Shown here in pieces: positions 11,323 through 29,473 of a stretch of 36,544 nt of DNA (the stretch's first letter is position 1; the number at the start of each line of letters is the position of its first letter). The stretch is from NCBI GenBank assembly GCA_021464525.1, contig JADRCO010000351.1, positions 1 through 36,544 on the forward strand, written 5' to 3'. Source of the stretch: Rhizophagus sp. LPA8_4_AMF. Taxonomy: Eukaryota > Glomeromycota > Glomeromycetes > Glomerales > Glomeraceae. A program made the position numbers and the translations under genes. The notes below the pieces were generated by a model. It saw nothing but the letters and a program-made list of their open reading frames with translations, ran no database searches and was not told where the DNA came from.

Positions 11323-11688
11323 TTAGCCAAATTTTACATTAGTAATCGTACTTGAATTATCGATATAAACATTCAACCTAAAATAAATAACACACAAATA
11401 AATAAAAAATAAACTATTTATTTTAGAATGCATTCTTTTTAATATATACCTTTCTGGTTTGAAATCCATGGTTACAAGGGCAGTTGGAGGAATAACTCTA
11501 TGTCCAGCAGGCAAATCGGTTTTACGAACAACCTAATATTAAAGTATTAAATAAATGAGAAATTTTTTAGATTTTAGTTTTTATATATTTACCTTATCTT
11601 GTTCTTCAGATGCAACTGACACATTATCAAGTACGTATTTCTTGCCAACCAATTGAGTTTTCCACTCTTCAATAGATTTATCTGTCAT
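11323..11688 (-). CDS. small peptidase inhibitor, I78 family
   Basis: Three exons (11593-11688, 11450-11532, 11323-11377) give about 77 residues: MTDKSIEEWKTQLVGKKY, then LPAGHRVIPPTALVTMDFKP and RLNVYIDNSSTITNVKFG. This matches the inhibitor I78 pattern LPxxHRVIPP...VTMDxxPxRLNVxxD. Family members bind subtilisin-like and related serine proteases through the exposed loop around the RVIPP segment. There is no signal peptide, so it probably acts in the cytosol, for example against the vacuolar protease, as yeast I9-type inhibitors do (an analogy only). The family usually ends near a Cys-Gly; here it ends Phe-Gly. The start at 11688 sits in an A-rich context. An in-frame ATG at 11790 would add a His/Tyr/Asp/Gly-rich leader that looks like untranslated repeat sequence. 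Confidence 0.85.
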
Positions 11689-11925
11689 TTTTAAATATTT
11701 TTTTAGTGAAAATATGAATCGAAGAGAAATTCTTATATACACTAATTTGCCATAACCGCCATAATCATCATAATCATAATGATGATGCATTCATGCATTT
11801 CCAAACTCGAATTAAGTTAGCCTCAAAAATTGATCTGCATATCTGCATTAATCTGTATTGGTCTGTAAAAACTATAAATTTGTTTGTCGAAGAAATAAAG
11901 CTTAATAATTTAAGTGTTTAAAAAG
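11689..11925. promoter_or_regulatory. shared divergent promoter, I78 inhibitor / CHY zinc finger
   Basis: Only 237 bp separate two oppositely oriented start codons, so control elements must be shared or overlapping. A CATCATAATCATAATGATGATG-like run (imperfect, split here as CAT/AAT units) lies near 11765-11788, and CTGCATATCTGCATTAATCT near 11833. No known factor site was recognised. Confidence 0.55.
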
Positions 11926-12451
11926 ATGTGCAAACATATTCTCAACGCTCAGGTATATAGAGTGTAGTTATTTTCTTTATTTTACCTTAGAGATCTATTT
12001 AATAACGTTATAGTATACTTTAACAAGGTTTCGGTTCGTGCGCAATGCTGTCAACGTTGGTTTGATTGTGCTGAGTGCCACGCAGAAGTATCAGATCATC
12101 AACTAAGAAAAACTCTTGAGATGGTCTTTGCTTGCAAAAAATGCAAAAAATGTTTCCGCAAAGATATGGAAAACTTTGATGAAACGGATGAATATTGCCC
12201 TCATTGTGATAATCATTATGTGTTGGATGCAAAGACTCCGTCATTTGGAATTGGAGTCGAGGGTGAAGATCCAAGGAAGGATAACAGGTTAGATTTTTCA
12301 AAGGCGAAAAGCAAAAAAAAAATTTTTTTGCAAAATATTATATAACTCATTACCTGTTTTCTTTATAACCAGAATGATTAAGGATGAACGTATAAAACAA
12401 GATCCTAACAAGAGTATTTTCAATCAAGACAATTCATATAAAATGGGTTAA
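11926..12451 (+). CDS. CHY-type zinc finger protein (Hot13-like)
   Basis: Three exons (11926-11952, 12028-12287, 12373-12451) encode about 121 residues, matching yeast Hot13 (116). The CHY pattern starts at Cys2 and His4 (MCKHILNAQ), continues CCQRWFDCAECHAEVSDHQL, then CKKCKKCFRKDM and EYCPHCDNHY, giving the zinc-binding Cys/His set. Hot13 acts in the mitochondrial intermembrane space, keeping Mia40 zinc-free so that small Tim proteins can be oxidised; that role is transferred from yeast. The first exon has only nine codons but carries two of the zinc ligands. The C-terminal tail is basic and polar (MIKDERIKQDPNKS). An open frame on the opposite strand (12020-12301) is a shadow. Confidence 0.9.
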
Positions 12452-12675
12452 ATAATTAACTACATAATTTGTAATTCTTTTTTTTATATAATACATATTG
12501 CCTTTAGATATACTAATTTATTAATTTGTTAATTTATTGAAATTATAGAAGTAAAAACTGAGATTAGAAAAAATTAGAAATTTATTGTCATAGAATATCA
12601 TTTAATTGATAAATAAAATAAATATATATTTTGGTGCTTGATTAAAAAATTATTATGCCTTATTTTACTATAAAG

Positions 12676-12683
12676 TCACGTGA
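12676..12683. promoter_or_regulatory. TCACGTGA palindrome upstream of SMC3
   Basis: About 145 bp before the SMC3 start codon, in the 371-bp gap after the CHY gene. Same octamer as the other promoter sites. Confidence 0.4.
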
Positions 12684-12822
12684 TAATCCTGTATTATTGT
12701 GAAAGCGGGTAATTTTAAACAACTAAAAATTAGTCTTTATTCTTGGTGGCTTGTAATTATATTACGAAACCAAACGCGAACGCGCATAAGCTCTTTAGGA
12801 AAGTCACCAGAATCAATTTATC

Positions 12823-18864
<6,042 letters not shown>

Positions 18865-19938
18865 TTAAGTGAATACATAATTCCAAATAAAATATAATCA
18901 TATTATTTTAATAGGAATATAACATATGAAATTTACTTTACATGTGTAATATATTTGCGCTTAAATTAGTATAATTCAGATTTTTATGAAAGCAATAACT
19001 TAATTTCAGAATCTACCAACTCTAACTGCCAACCAGTTTTAATCTTTGGTTAGTAGTTGATTGTGTGATGCTTGCCTATTAAATTTGTATTTTTAAATTA
19101 CCATTTTATTCTCCTATGAAGAAGGCTGGTTGCTGGATCATTTTACATTTTAAATGAGAAACAAAATGTCATTATTAAAAGTATACCCTTTTTGCTTGTT
19201 ACATTTTTCATTTGAGTATAGCTAATACAAATAATACCATTTAGTTTAGATATAAATAGCCAAAATTTAATATGTATTATTATACCTATTATATCTGGAT
19301 CTTTTAAAATAGAACAGTATAGTATTGTAATAATACGGGGTAAATAGATTTTATAATTGGGAATAAATTATAAAGAACCTATTTCTATAATTCTCCTTTT
19401 TTAAAAGTAATATAAAAATATTAATTAATAAAAAATTACAACCAAGCATAATAATCATAATGATAATAATAGGAAATTTCGATGAAATTGCATAATTTCT
19501 GTAATTTTAATATATAAATTCTTAAGCTTTTTGAACTAATGAATATTTTGTGGTTTTTTTTTAAAATTCGCTATATTTAAATGTTTTTTTTTATATCTGA
19601 TTCTCACGCTGCTTTATTGGCAGATGCATTAAATAATTACTTTTGTGAACTAGAAGAAATAATTACGTGTTATTAAAATATTCTTGGAATTTGAAGATTA
19701 AAATTGTTTTTATTGGCATTTTTTTTATGGATCATTATATATTACGATATTTTATTAGTAACAGAAAATTTAAATTTTGTCAAATTTTCAACGGTGTTGG
19801 TCATGTGATGCAAATATCGAGGAATGGTATTTAATTTATTCTTGTTTTTTAAATATGTTACATAAATACCAATTATTTATTTGATTATTCGTCTGCAATT
19901 TATCATCGCTATAAAAACTCATATCTATTCTATCAATA
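18865..19938. other. convergent intergenic region, SMC3 / methyltransferase
   Basis: About 1.07 kb between two convergent 3' ends. AT-rich with T-runs near 19551-19590 and an ATAATCATAATGATAATAAT run near 19449. No exon, RNA gene or element was recognised. Confidence 0.65.
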
Positions 19939-22900
19939 TTATCGAAGTTTCATAAATATAAGATAACATGCCTAAAATATAAATATACGTTAGCAACTTC
20001 GCCTTGTTAAATAACATGAATTGATTAAATTGGCTCTTACATGAACAATTGATAAATGTTCTATTTTGTCGTCTTCATCCAAAATGCATTGTTCTTCTAT
20101 ATAATCATCTTTTTTTGTGATTTTTTTCTTATCTTTGGCATAACCTTCAGGCACTGTTACCACGAGTTCTTTTAAAGGCATTTTATCTTCTCCAACAGAA
20201 TTATTTACATCTTCCATAAAAAGCATACTAAGTGGCCATAATTTATTATCTGAAGTTCTTACATCTTGCCCTCCAATGACAAAAAATCCCGATGGAGGTA
20301 ATCTTTCATATGCTTCTTTTGCTAAATGTTTAATTGCTGTACGGTAAATTGGTATAATTTGTGAGGTGAGAAGATTATTGGGAATATGCGGTACAACAAT
20401 TAGTGCTGTTGGTACCGGCGGTGGTAATGGCATACTATGTAATATTTTTTCAAGATGAGAAATGTCATCAGATGTTTCTCCAAGGTCACATTTTAACCCC
20501 TATTAAAATTTTAATAAAAAGCCATTACATTAAGTGCTATAAGTATTTTATTAATTTAAACTAAATAAAGTTTTATTTACCAACGAAAGTAACATTTTCT
20601 GATTTTCTTTGATTCTCTTTTGCCTAATGCGCTCATATTCTGGCATGTCTTCTTCATCATTGTCAATTTGATCTATAAGTTCCAAAAAAAAAGCAAATAA
20701 TGATATCAACTACAAATAATTACACAAGGAGAAATAAAATTGCAAATGATTACCTTCAAACGTAGTTAATTTGCCGCTTGAATTATCATTAGCTATATTA
20801 TTTGGCTAAAAAAAAAAATAAATTATCATATCATATTTAACATAATAGTAAAACAAATATTACTTTTTACATACCTCCATATTATTAAATTTTATCTGAA
20901 TTTCTTCCCAGTTGGCAAAATCTCTACCAAATCGTTCAACCTATATGAAATTATTTCTTAATATTTATTTATTATCATACTATCTTCACAAAAATGTATC
21001 AGGAAATTTATATACCATTCGTGAAGTACAAAGTTGAACAAAACTATGTGTTCGTGTTGGTTTAAAAGTCCAAGTTGTACCCATAACAACACTTTTTCGT
21101 GCAATAGGCAGGACTGGAATTTCTCGAAGATTTCTTGAAAATATCACCGTACCTGATAATGTTGACTCATCTGAAATTCAAATAGCATAAATCTTTTTAT
21201 TCTTTGTGATAGCAACATGTTTTATTGAAAATATAAACCGAGTCATACCAGGTGTTACCAACATTCTATTATTATGTACTTTATCCACCTTCTTAAATGT
21301 TGCAATAAATTCATGTGTAAACATTAGAAAGTCATACTGTACACAAAGATATGTCCCAAGTCCAAACGCTTGGCAATATCTCTGACGTTTTGCAACCTTT
21401 TATATTAGAAAAGGAATAAATAATTTTAGAGTACTTAAATTACTTTATAAAAGAAAAAAAATTTTTTGCACCGAGAAATTACCAGCTCTTCTAATTCAAA
21501 TCCCTGATCTATGTATTGGCGGAATAAATTGAAACTGACTGGAACATAAAAACAATGTTCTCGATTATCCCCAATTCCTAAAGTAACTCTTCTTCCGGGC
21601 TTTAATAGCCTTTAAATATGTGTATATAAGGATGATTAACCAAAGAATTCATCAAAAAAAAACCTAAATGACTTAGATTACCTCCAAGATTCATCAATAA
21701 CTTTACTCATTTCTATAGCGAACTCTTTCGAGTTTGCAAATCTCGATAAGTCACCGTCAATATGTGTTGAATACTCAACACTAATTAAATGAGATAATTA
21801 GAGGTATAGCTAGAAAGACAATTATAACCTTATTGAATTTACTTTCTTACCAGTTTTTATAAGGCGGGTGGCTTAATATATGGTCAAAAGATTCAACTTC
21901 AAACATTGATCCTGACAAATTTCTAGAATCAGCTTGAAGTATTATCGGTCGATGTTCAGCCGTGATGTCTCTATTCGGTGGTATCGCAAAAGAGCAATTA
22001 CGTTGTGACAGAGCAACTGCTGCCTAATTGATATGAAATAAATAGATAGGAATAAAAATTATGCTATTATCAAAAAAATTTTAAACAAAGATAGCTTACT
22101 GGGTTAATGTCGACGCCAACAAGTCTTTACAATTGAAAGAAGTTCATAAATAGTGAAAATTATTTTTAATAAAAGATATTATACGTATATAATTTTACCT
22201 CCTTCCAAGAAGAAAAGATTCAATAGCGTCCGTTCCTAAATATTTAAATACGTATACGGTAAAATAATAATTATTTTTTAAATATCATTTGATGATAGCC
22301 AACCTCTCCCTAGGAAATTTGATAATATTCTTCCATTCTTCTTTGTGAAGCGAAGTAATGCTCTAAAATATTCAGTTAAATAACGAACAATAAAAAACCA
22401 ATCTAGCCCTATTCCTATTAAGGAGCAGCTTACCTGCGGACAGTTTGTGGCAACCAAGTACCGTGATAATCGGTACCGCTGTGAGTAGCCCCTAATTTTG
22501 ATTAAAGTTAACAATAAATACCCAAGAAAGCTGTGAAATTTCTTGAACAACTTACATCTTGGAGCACGACCCGGAATGTCAAAATAAGAGCTATCAAAAG
22601 ATAAAGAAAATAGTTGATTCTCCACAGGTTCATAACTATCTAAGTACATGGCCTGAGATTCAAAGTCATCAAATTTTTTATCAGAACAGAAATTTCTCGT
22701 TAAATATGGTTGGTACGAATAATCTTCGCTTGTAACCAATAATTTATCTTTCTCTTGGGGCTCTCCCGTATTGTTGTTAACCAAAACTAATTCAAAACAA
22801 TCTTCACACATAAGTACTCCGTTATATCCTATTAATTAAATAAAAATTTAAGTTATTTAATTATATGTACCATAGAAGATTAAAAATTACCTTTCCTCCA

Positions 22901-25900
22901 ACGAGAAGATTCTTCCGCCCAACAATATGAACATTGAATTCGCCCTCCTTTATTTTGTAGCGAATTTTTAGATTTCTTCCGCATTCCTAATGATATTGAA
23001 TGTAAATCAAAAGTCGATTTATCATTTAATCAGGTTTGATCATAATTTACCTGCATTACGAGCTTTTTGATTTGCAACAGCAAGAGTTGCTTGTTTTGTG
23101 ATTTGAGCATCTTTAATTTTCTTGACAGCTATTAAAATAATTAGGATTTCATTATTATTATACTAAAAAATAAGTAAATACAATGACAATACATACATGT
23201 TTCTTCAAATTCATCTTTATTGTGCTTATGTTCAGGAAATTTTACTTCAAAACACTAAATAATATTTTATTTGTAATTAAAAATTTAAATATATGTATTC
23301 ATATTATAGATGATTAAATTACCTGTAGACACAAATCAAACGACGAGAAAAAATTTGATTCGCATGGTCTACATGTCATCCATTTGTCTTCTTGTAATTC
23401 ACATGAACACACATCACATCGATAAACTTCATTATATAATTCTAAAAAAAGAAAGTTATTAATTTCAAAAATAATAATGATATATCTGAATATTAAACAT
23501 TGATTTTACCTTTTAAATTATAACGTGCTTCATGACTAGGACAATAGAAAATAACGCCCATTTCAAAATGTGAAAGCGGTTTATCCGTACACGAAAGATG
23601 ATAACTTTTAGCACATTTAGGTTCGAAACATCCGATCGTAGCACCACGTTCTTTACATTTACCACATTTCTAAATTATCAAATGAATTTGAGAAATTCTT
23701 ATTTCAAATGATAAAATATTAATGCAAATGTATAAACTTATACCATGCTTCGGCCCCTTTTCCAAGCTAATGTTACATTATACCATTCATTGGATTTTGT
23801 GAAAAAGACTTCTGGCGAATATTTCGCACATGCATGATGAGACCAAAAAGTCTTTTGCTTTTCACCATGACGTGTGTAGGTATTAGAAACAAAAGGATAC
23901 GGAGCTATAAAACCACCAAGTTGATTTGGATCATCGTCATTGCAAAAGCCGCATATCTTACGCATATTCCATGCTTGTAAATAAAGATATCCCATATCAG
24001 TATCCAATGGCGCTTTGTTGCTCGTTATATTAAATTCTGGTTCTCTATATGTAGTATCAAAAACATCTCTTTCAAAAGTTTTAACAACTTCACCCTTAGA
24101 AGACATTTTAATTGCTTCATCGTCAATGACCGATTGAACGGCGAAAGAACAACGAGGATGTTCGTGATAATTTGGAAATTGATGCGCGAAACACCTGATT
24201 AGAGGAATGAAATTAATAACTATAACTTAATTAAAGTATATAGCAAGAAAAATCTCTTACCATACACAGAGTTCAAAACTTTTATAGTCGTTGCCCTCTG
24301 ATCGCGACTCACAATAAGTACAATAATACCTAGGGAACATTCATTAACATTCATTCGTAAATTATTCGCTTTAAGAGTCAATTTGAAAAAAAATATTCAC
24401 CTGAATTGTTTAATTACTACATTACATTGATCGCAATATATACACCATTTATCATTGGCTATTTATAAGAAAAAAATTGTATTATTAAGCAATTAAATTC
24501 AACGCTGAGATATTTATTCATATTCACTAACCTGTTATCAACCTTCCATTAAGTGCACCATTTACAACAAATTCCAAACGATAATCATCATTCTCAACTT
24601 TGTCTTTCTTTTTCTTTAAATCTTTTTTGCTTTCCAAAGAAGTCGTTACAGATTTGGCATTCTTTGCAACTTCTTTAATTTCATTTTTTGTACATTTTTC
24701 ACGAAGTCTTTCGCTGCTAATATCGATCCATTCATCGTAAAATGCTGGGACGTCATCATAGTGTATTAATACTCTACAACCTTTAGTTTCAATAATTGTT
24801 GCAGGCACCCATTCCTTCAATCTATCTCGTACTTCAATTTGGTTTCCTGGCTTAAAACGAGATTTTAACTTAGCAAGGACATCAGAATTACTTAATAATT
24901 TGTCATTACGAAGGCTACGACGTGTATCTCGTCCGAAATAATATTCATTCCAATCAAATGATATTGTAGAATCTGTCGAATGATCACTTTGCTGATCAGG
25001 TAAACTTGAATCAACTTCAACTTTATTATTAGCTGTTTCGGTTGAATCCATTGACTTTGTTACTCTATTCGATGGAGTTACGGTGGATGACTGTATTGTT
25101 CGTTTCAAGTTGCTTCTTCTTCTTTTTTGGGGTTTATATATCATTTCTCTCTGTTCAAGCGTTTCCTTATCTAACTGTTCCAGCGCTTTTTGTGATTCTA
25201 TTATTTCTTCAAGTGTCATGTCTCTCATTCTCTGACTTCCCGCTGGAATCCATTCGTCGAAATAATCACTCCAACCATCAAAATGAACCCGAATACGACC
25301 ATCTTCAACATCTACCATCGTAGCTGGATACCATTCACCGTCACGACTTAGTACTTTGACGCGTTTGTGAAGCTCAAAACCATATTGACCACCACGTTTA
25401 AAACGAAACGTAGCGTCATCACCAAAAAGTGACCTACAATAAGTACACAAATCAAGACTACCTATTCTTTGCACATTTAAATGCGCAATTTTACATGATT
25501 CGCATATTTTTTCCTTGGATGATTGAAGAATTTTCTTGCGTATCGGAGCCTTATTATTATGTCTTACAGTCCTTTTAAGTTTAGGCATTTTTACCTCAAA
25601 TTCATCGTCACTAGAACTACTGAGAGAGTTATAATGTGATTCAGAAGCGCTAAGAGATGGTGACGATGATGATATTGATTCAGTGCAACTACTTAAAGAA
25701 TCAGAATCAGAATCTGGTACACTACTAAGGGATTCAGAGTCTGAACCCAATATTTCCTTTAGTTTATATGCGTTCAATTGACGTTCTTTATCAATATCAC
25801 GAGTACATACGGAATCTTTCTTCGGTTTATCATCAACACTATTAATTTTTGGTGAACTCTCGGACTTGGAAGCTTTTGTTTGATTCTGGTCTTGATTAAA

Positions 25901-28900
25901 CTTATTTTGCCTATTATCTGCGTCATCGGATAAGTGATTTTCTTTTTGAACTTTATTTATTTCATCTTCCGACAAGGCTTTCAATCTTCGGCTTTCTACA
26001 GATATCCATTCGTCAAATCTTTTACCCCAACCATCGAAATGAACTTTAACTCTGGATTTTTCTACATTTACTATTCTTGCAGGATACCAAATTTTATCTA
26101 TATTAAGTACTTGAACTTTTTGGTCTAATGTGAAGTCATGTGCAAATGCTTTGACTCGTGTTAATTGAGGTGCAAATAATGGCACACATTTTGTACATAA
26201 TTCAAGAGCACCTACTTTCTCTAATTTATCAAAAATGTTTTCGCAAGAATTGCATTTTTTTTTAACAACATTCGTAGGTGATTTTGGACGAGAATGAGAA
26301 TTATTTTTCTTCTGCTTACGATCAACAGATTTCTTTGTTTGAGACAATTGTACTTTCGGTGAACCGCGTACTTTTTTTGTGTTATCGCCAGAACTCGTTT
26401 GTTTTTTCGTGGACCTCTTTTTCGTACGCTTCGATTTTAACGAAAAATCTGTTTGAGGATCTTCTGTGACCGTGGTAATAGATATAGATTCTCGTTTTTC
26501 AATTTTATCAATTAAATGTTGTTTAATCATTTCATAATTATTTTGTGAAGAATTCTCCTGTATTTCAAGAATTTCTTCATCGCTCATTACTCTTAATCTT
26601 CGACTATCTTTCGATACCCATTCGTCATATTTTGCATCCCAACCATCAAAACGTACTCTAACTTTGGTTTTGTCCATTGCAATGATTGTGCCAGGATACC
26701 AAATACTATCAACATTAAGAACTTTAACACGTTGATTCACAGAATAACCCTCAAATTTTGCAAAAGCAAGATCTCTAATACTTCGACGTGTAAATATAGT
26801 CCCAGAAAATTTATCTTTCTCAATTTTAGTTGAATTATTTGAATGATTAGGACTTTCTTTATCATCACATGTGACTTGAATAGTTTCTTCGGTTTTTAAT
26901 CTTAATTTTGCATAGCTGAAATCCATCTTTGAAAATGAATTAGTTAATTCGGCTGTTGAATCAACATCCGGATTCTCATTACCGGTAAGTTTAATATCAG
27001 AATCTTCAAATTCTGACGAGTCATCTACAATTATAAATGATTCTTTAGGACTTTGAATATCGTCAGAATTATTTTTCAAATGGTTAATAGGAAGACTTTC
27101 TTTTAAGTCATTCCCTGCTTTTTTATCAATAGGTATGGCAAAATCATCATTAGTTACATTAGTAGAAGTGAACGAGTTTTCGAGCGATACATTAACGACA
27201 GGTGTATTGGACTCGCAGCTTAATTTTGATTGATTACTTATTTTCTCATCTTTTTCCCGCTGAATTTCATTTTCTGAATTTGAAATTATGTTCATACTTT
27301 CATTTCTTATAATTGGACTTAAAATCGACGTTGCTGAAATTTCTGGAATTGAATTTGATGAAACAAGTGAATTTTCTTGAAACTCATTATTAGAATTAAG
27401 TAAGTTATTATTTAAACTAGAATCAGCAATTAAATTTGTATATTTAGTTAACTTTGATTCCAAATTAATTGTCTCATTCGCATCTGATGACGCAAAATTA
27501 GACACTACTATATCATTAATAGTTTCTGAATTATTAATAATTGGATTAGAATTATAGTAAGAATTTTCTAAAACAGTATTAGAAATAGTTATTGGTGGAT
27601 CATTAATGTCTTTTTCCTTGATAACCATATCATCTAATTCCATATTATCGCACGCAACTCCACTATCCCGGCGACTAGAATTTTCATTTTGAGAAAGTGA
27701 ATCATCAAAAATTATACTTTCACTGGAATCAATTATATTACTATAGCTATCATCATTAACAACTTCCAAAATATCACTTATACTCTTAGAACTATTAACT
27801 TGTGATAAAATCTGATTGTTCTCTGATAAAGTAGAGTCATTTACACTTGGAATTGAATCGATTTTCACATCCAACTTGATTTTCTAATAGGATAAAATAA
27901 ATAAGCTTTTAGAAACACGTTATTCAATCACCCACAAAGTAATTGAATAAATCTTACCTTTTTTATACCAAATACTTCATAATTCTCATCATCTGCTAAA
28001 AACGATTTAGAAGAACTGCTATTTAATCGATTGATCCTGTCCTTGCTAACTCTTTCCTTTAAGTTAATTTCGATTTTGTTTACATTTTTTTTCTTTGTAA
28101 ATAGTTTACGGCCATCATTTTCATAAGTGTGAAATGATTTTGTTAATGAATCATTAGATAAAGGAACGATCGACGATCTTTCATTATCGGAAGGTCGGAT
28201 CCGCTTTTTAGACTCATTGTCATTCTGCTTTATGAATTCAGATGATGGCTTTGGAATAATTTGATCGTTAACAATGTTAATATTATTCTTCGAATGTTCA
28301 ACGACCTTTTTCTTTTTGTTTCTTTTATTCTTTTTAGCTTGCGTTATCTGAATAAATAATATTCATTAATATATTATTATTGACAAAGAATATATTTTAA
28401 CAAAATAATTTTATTTACTTACATTTTCAACATTCTCAACATTTTCATTGTTATTATCCGCTGAATAGGTAGGGAACTGCGGAATCATAGCTTGATGGAA
28501 ATCGTTAGGCTGAGTTCCATGTTGATAAAAATGTTGGACCGGTCGTTGTGAAGGAAAATATTGACAGTTATTAGGCTGTTGTGGATAAGAATAATTAGGT
28601 ACTGGATGATGCGAATATTGCTGCGAAAAATGATAAATTGGATAAGGTTGTGTTCCGAAAGGAAACATTTGGCGATTCTGCCTATCAAATTGCTTTGGGG
28701 CGTATTGACATTCCTAAAATTAAGGAATTAATAATTTTAAATTTATGATACATTGTTTTGTATTATATCCATTGAAGTATATACCGTTGAATTTGCGATC
28801 GACCAATTTGAATTGTTGTTATTATTTGGCGAGTGCCATGTTTGATAACCTGAATGCAAGTTAAATCGTGGTGAAGCTGAATAACTGTTGCTTTTCAGAT

Positions 28901-29269
28901 TTTGGTCTGAGGTGTACGCATATTGATTATTTGTAACTTCATTGTGGCGGATGAATCCACGTTTGTTCTTCTTGAATTTATCATGTGATTGATTTGGTGG
29001 ACGAAAATATAGAGAAGGGTTGATCTGATGTGCATTATTGAAAGTTGATACAATTGGCCGTTGTGGGAAGTAATTTTGAGGAGACGGTGGCAATAAATGG
29101 TGAGGATTTACTCCTTTATTAGAGTAACAAAATTAATAATCAAAAATATTTATTTATCGATTTTCAAATATACCAACTTACCGGGAGGAGTTTCAGTTCT
29201 ATTTAATTGCCAGTTAGAAGTTGAAGTTGCTTCGACATTTTGTTCAAAATTCTCATAAGGGAGATACAT
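19939..29269 (-). CDS. chromatin-reader / amino-DNA-methyltransferase fusion
   Basis: One 28-exon model of about 2,464 residues, in consistent phase throughout. Residues 1-366 are Asn/Gln/Pro/Lys-rich. Four Tudor-like barrels (about 748-797, 949-1001, 1200-1252, 1375-1427) mostly share FDGWxxxYDEW. Two CX2C-X15-CX2C knuckles start at 910 and 1160. A ZZ finger spans about 1484-1545, an extended PHD 1607-1725 (CGFC...HHAC...GATIGC...FYCPSH), a second ZZ 1737-1790, and a GATA-type finger 1833-1857 (CX2C-X17-CX2C). The methyltransferase domain (1938-2179) has the order GTWLPQTVRRALLRF, FLGRGT (1973), GVDINP, LQADSR, SHPPY (2048), RLLKPGRRVTLGIGDNR. A second partial methyltransferase-like half follows (2302-2464). 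Exons run 29182-29269, 28785-29113, 28423-28713, 27958-28347, 24532-27883, 24401-24458, 24261-24329, 23744-24194, 23510-23669, 23323-23441, 23197-23254, 23051-23128, 22891-22986, 22556-22828, 22434-22491, 22304-22362, 22199-22235, 22100-22124, 21851-22023, 21682-21780, 21483-21609, 21249-21396, 21016-21170, 20875-20940, 20754-20805, 20581-20672, 20041-20499, 19939-19971. Methylation of DNA (N4C or N6A) is inferred from fold and motifs. The start is the least certain part. Confidence 0.85.
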
Positions 29270-29473
29270 GGTTTTTGACTTGTTGAAAGGGTTTCCGCGT
29301 CCTTAAAAGTAAATAAAAAAAAATATGAGCAAGTAATGTTTTTACGCTAAAGCCTTATCAGACACTCAAAAGTTCCTGAAAATTTCGTTAATACATACTG
29401 GTAACACTCTTAAAAGGAGTTACGCGTCAGAATACGGAAGAAGGTTTGTATTTTATAGAAATGCTTTTGGTGT

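Noticed and set aside
12020-12301. Minus-strand open frame opposite the CHY gene
   Set aside because: It is the antisense shadow of the zinc-finger exon, mirroring its Cys/His codons.
22278-24106. Separate PHD and zinc-finger genes starting at 24106 and 22811
   Set aside because: The Met codons are internal; flanking splice sites and phases link the pieces to one another and to the methyltransferase exons.
24527-27874. A stand-alone 1,115-residue Tudor protein
   Set aside because: Its apparent first codon is TTG, it has in-phase upstream exons, and its last codon runs into a GT donor that joins the ZZ and PHD exons in frame.
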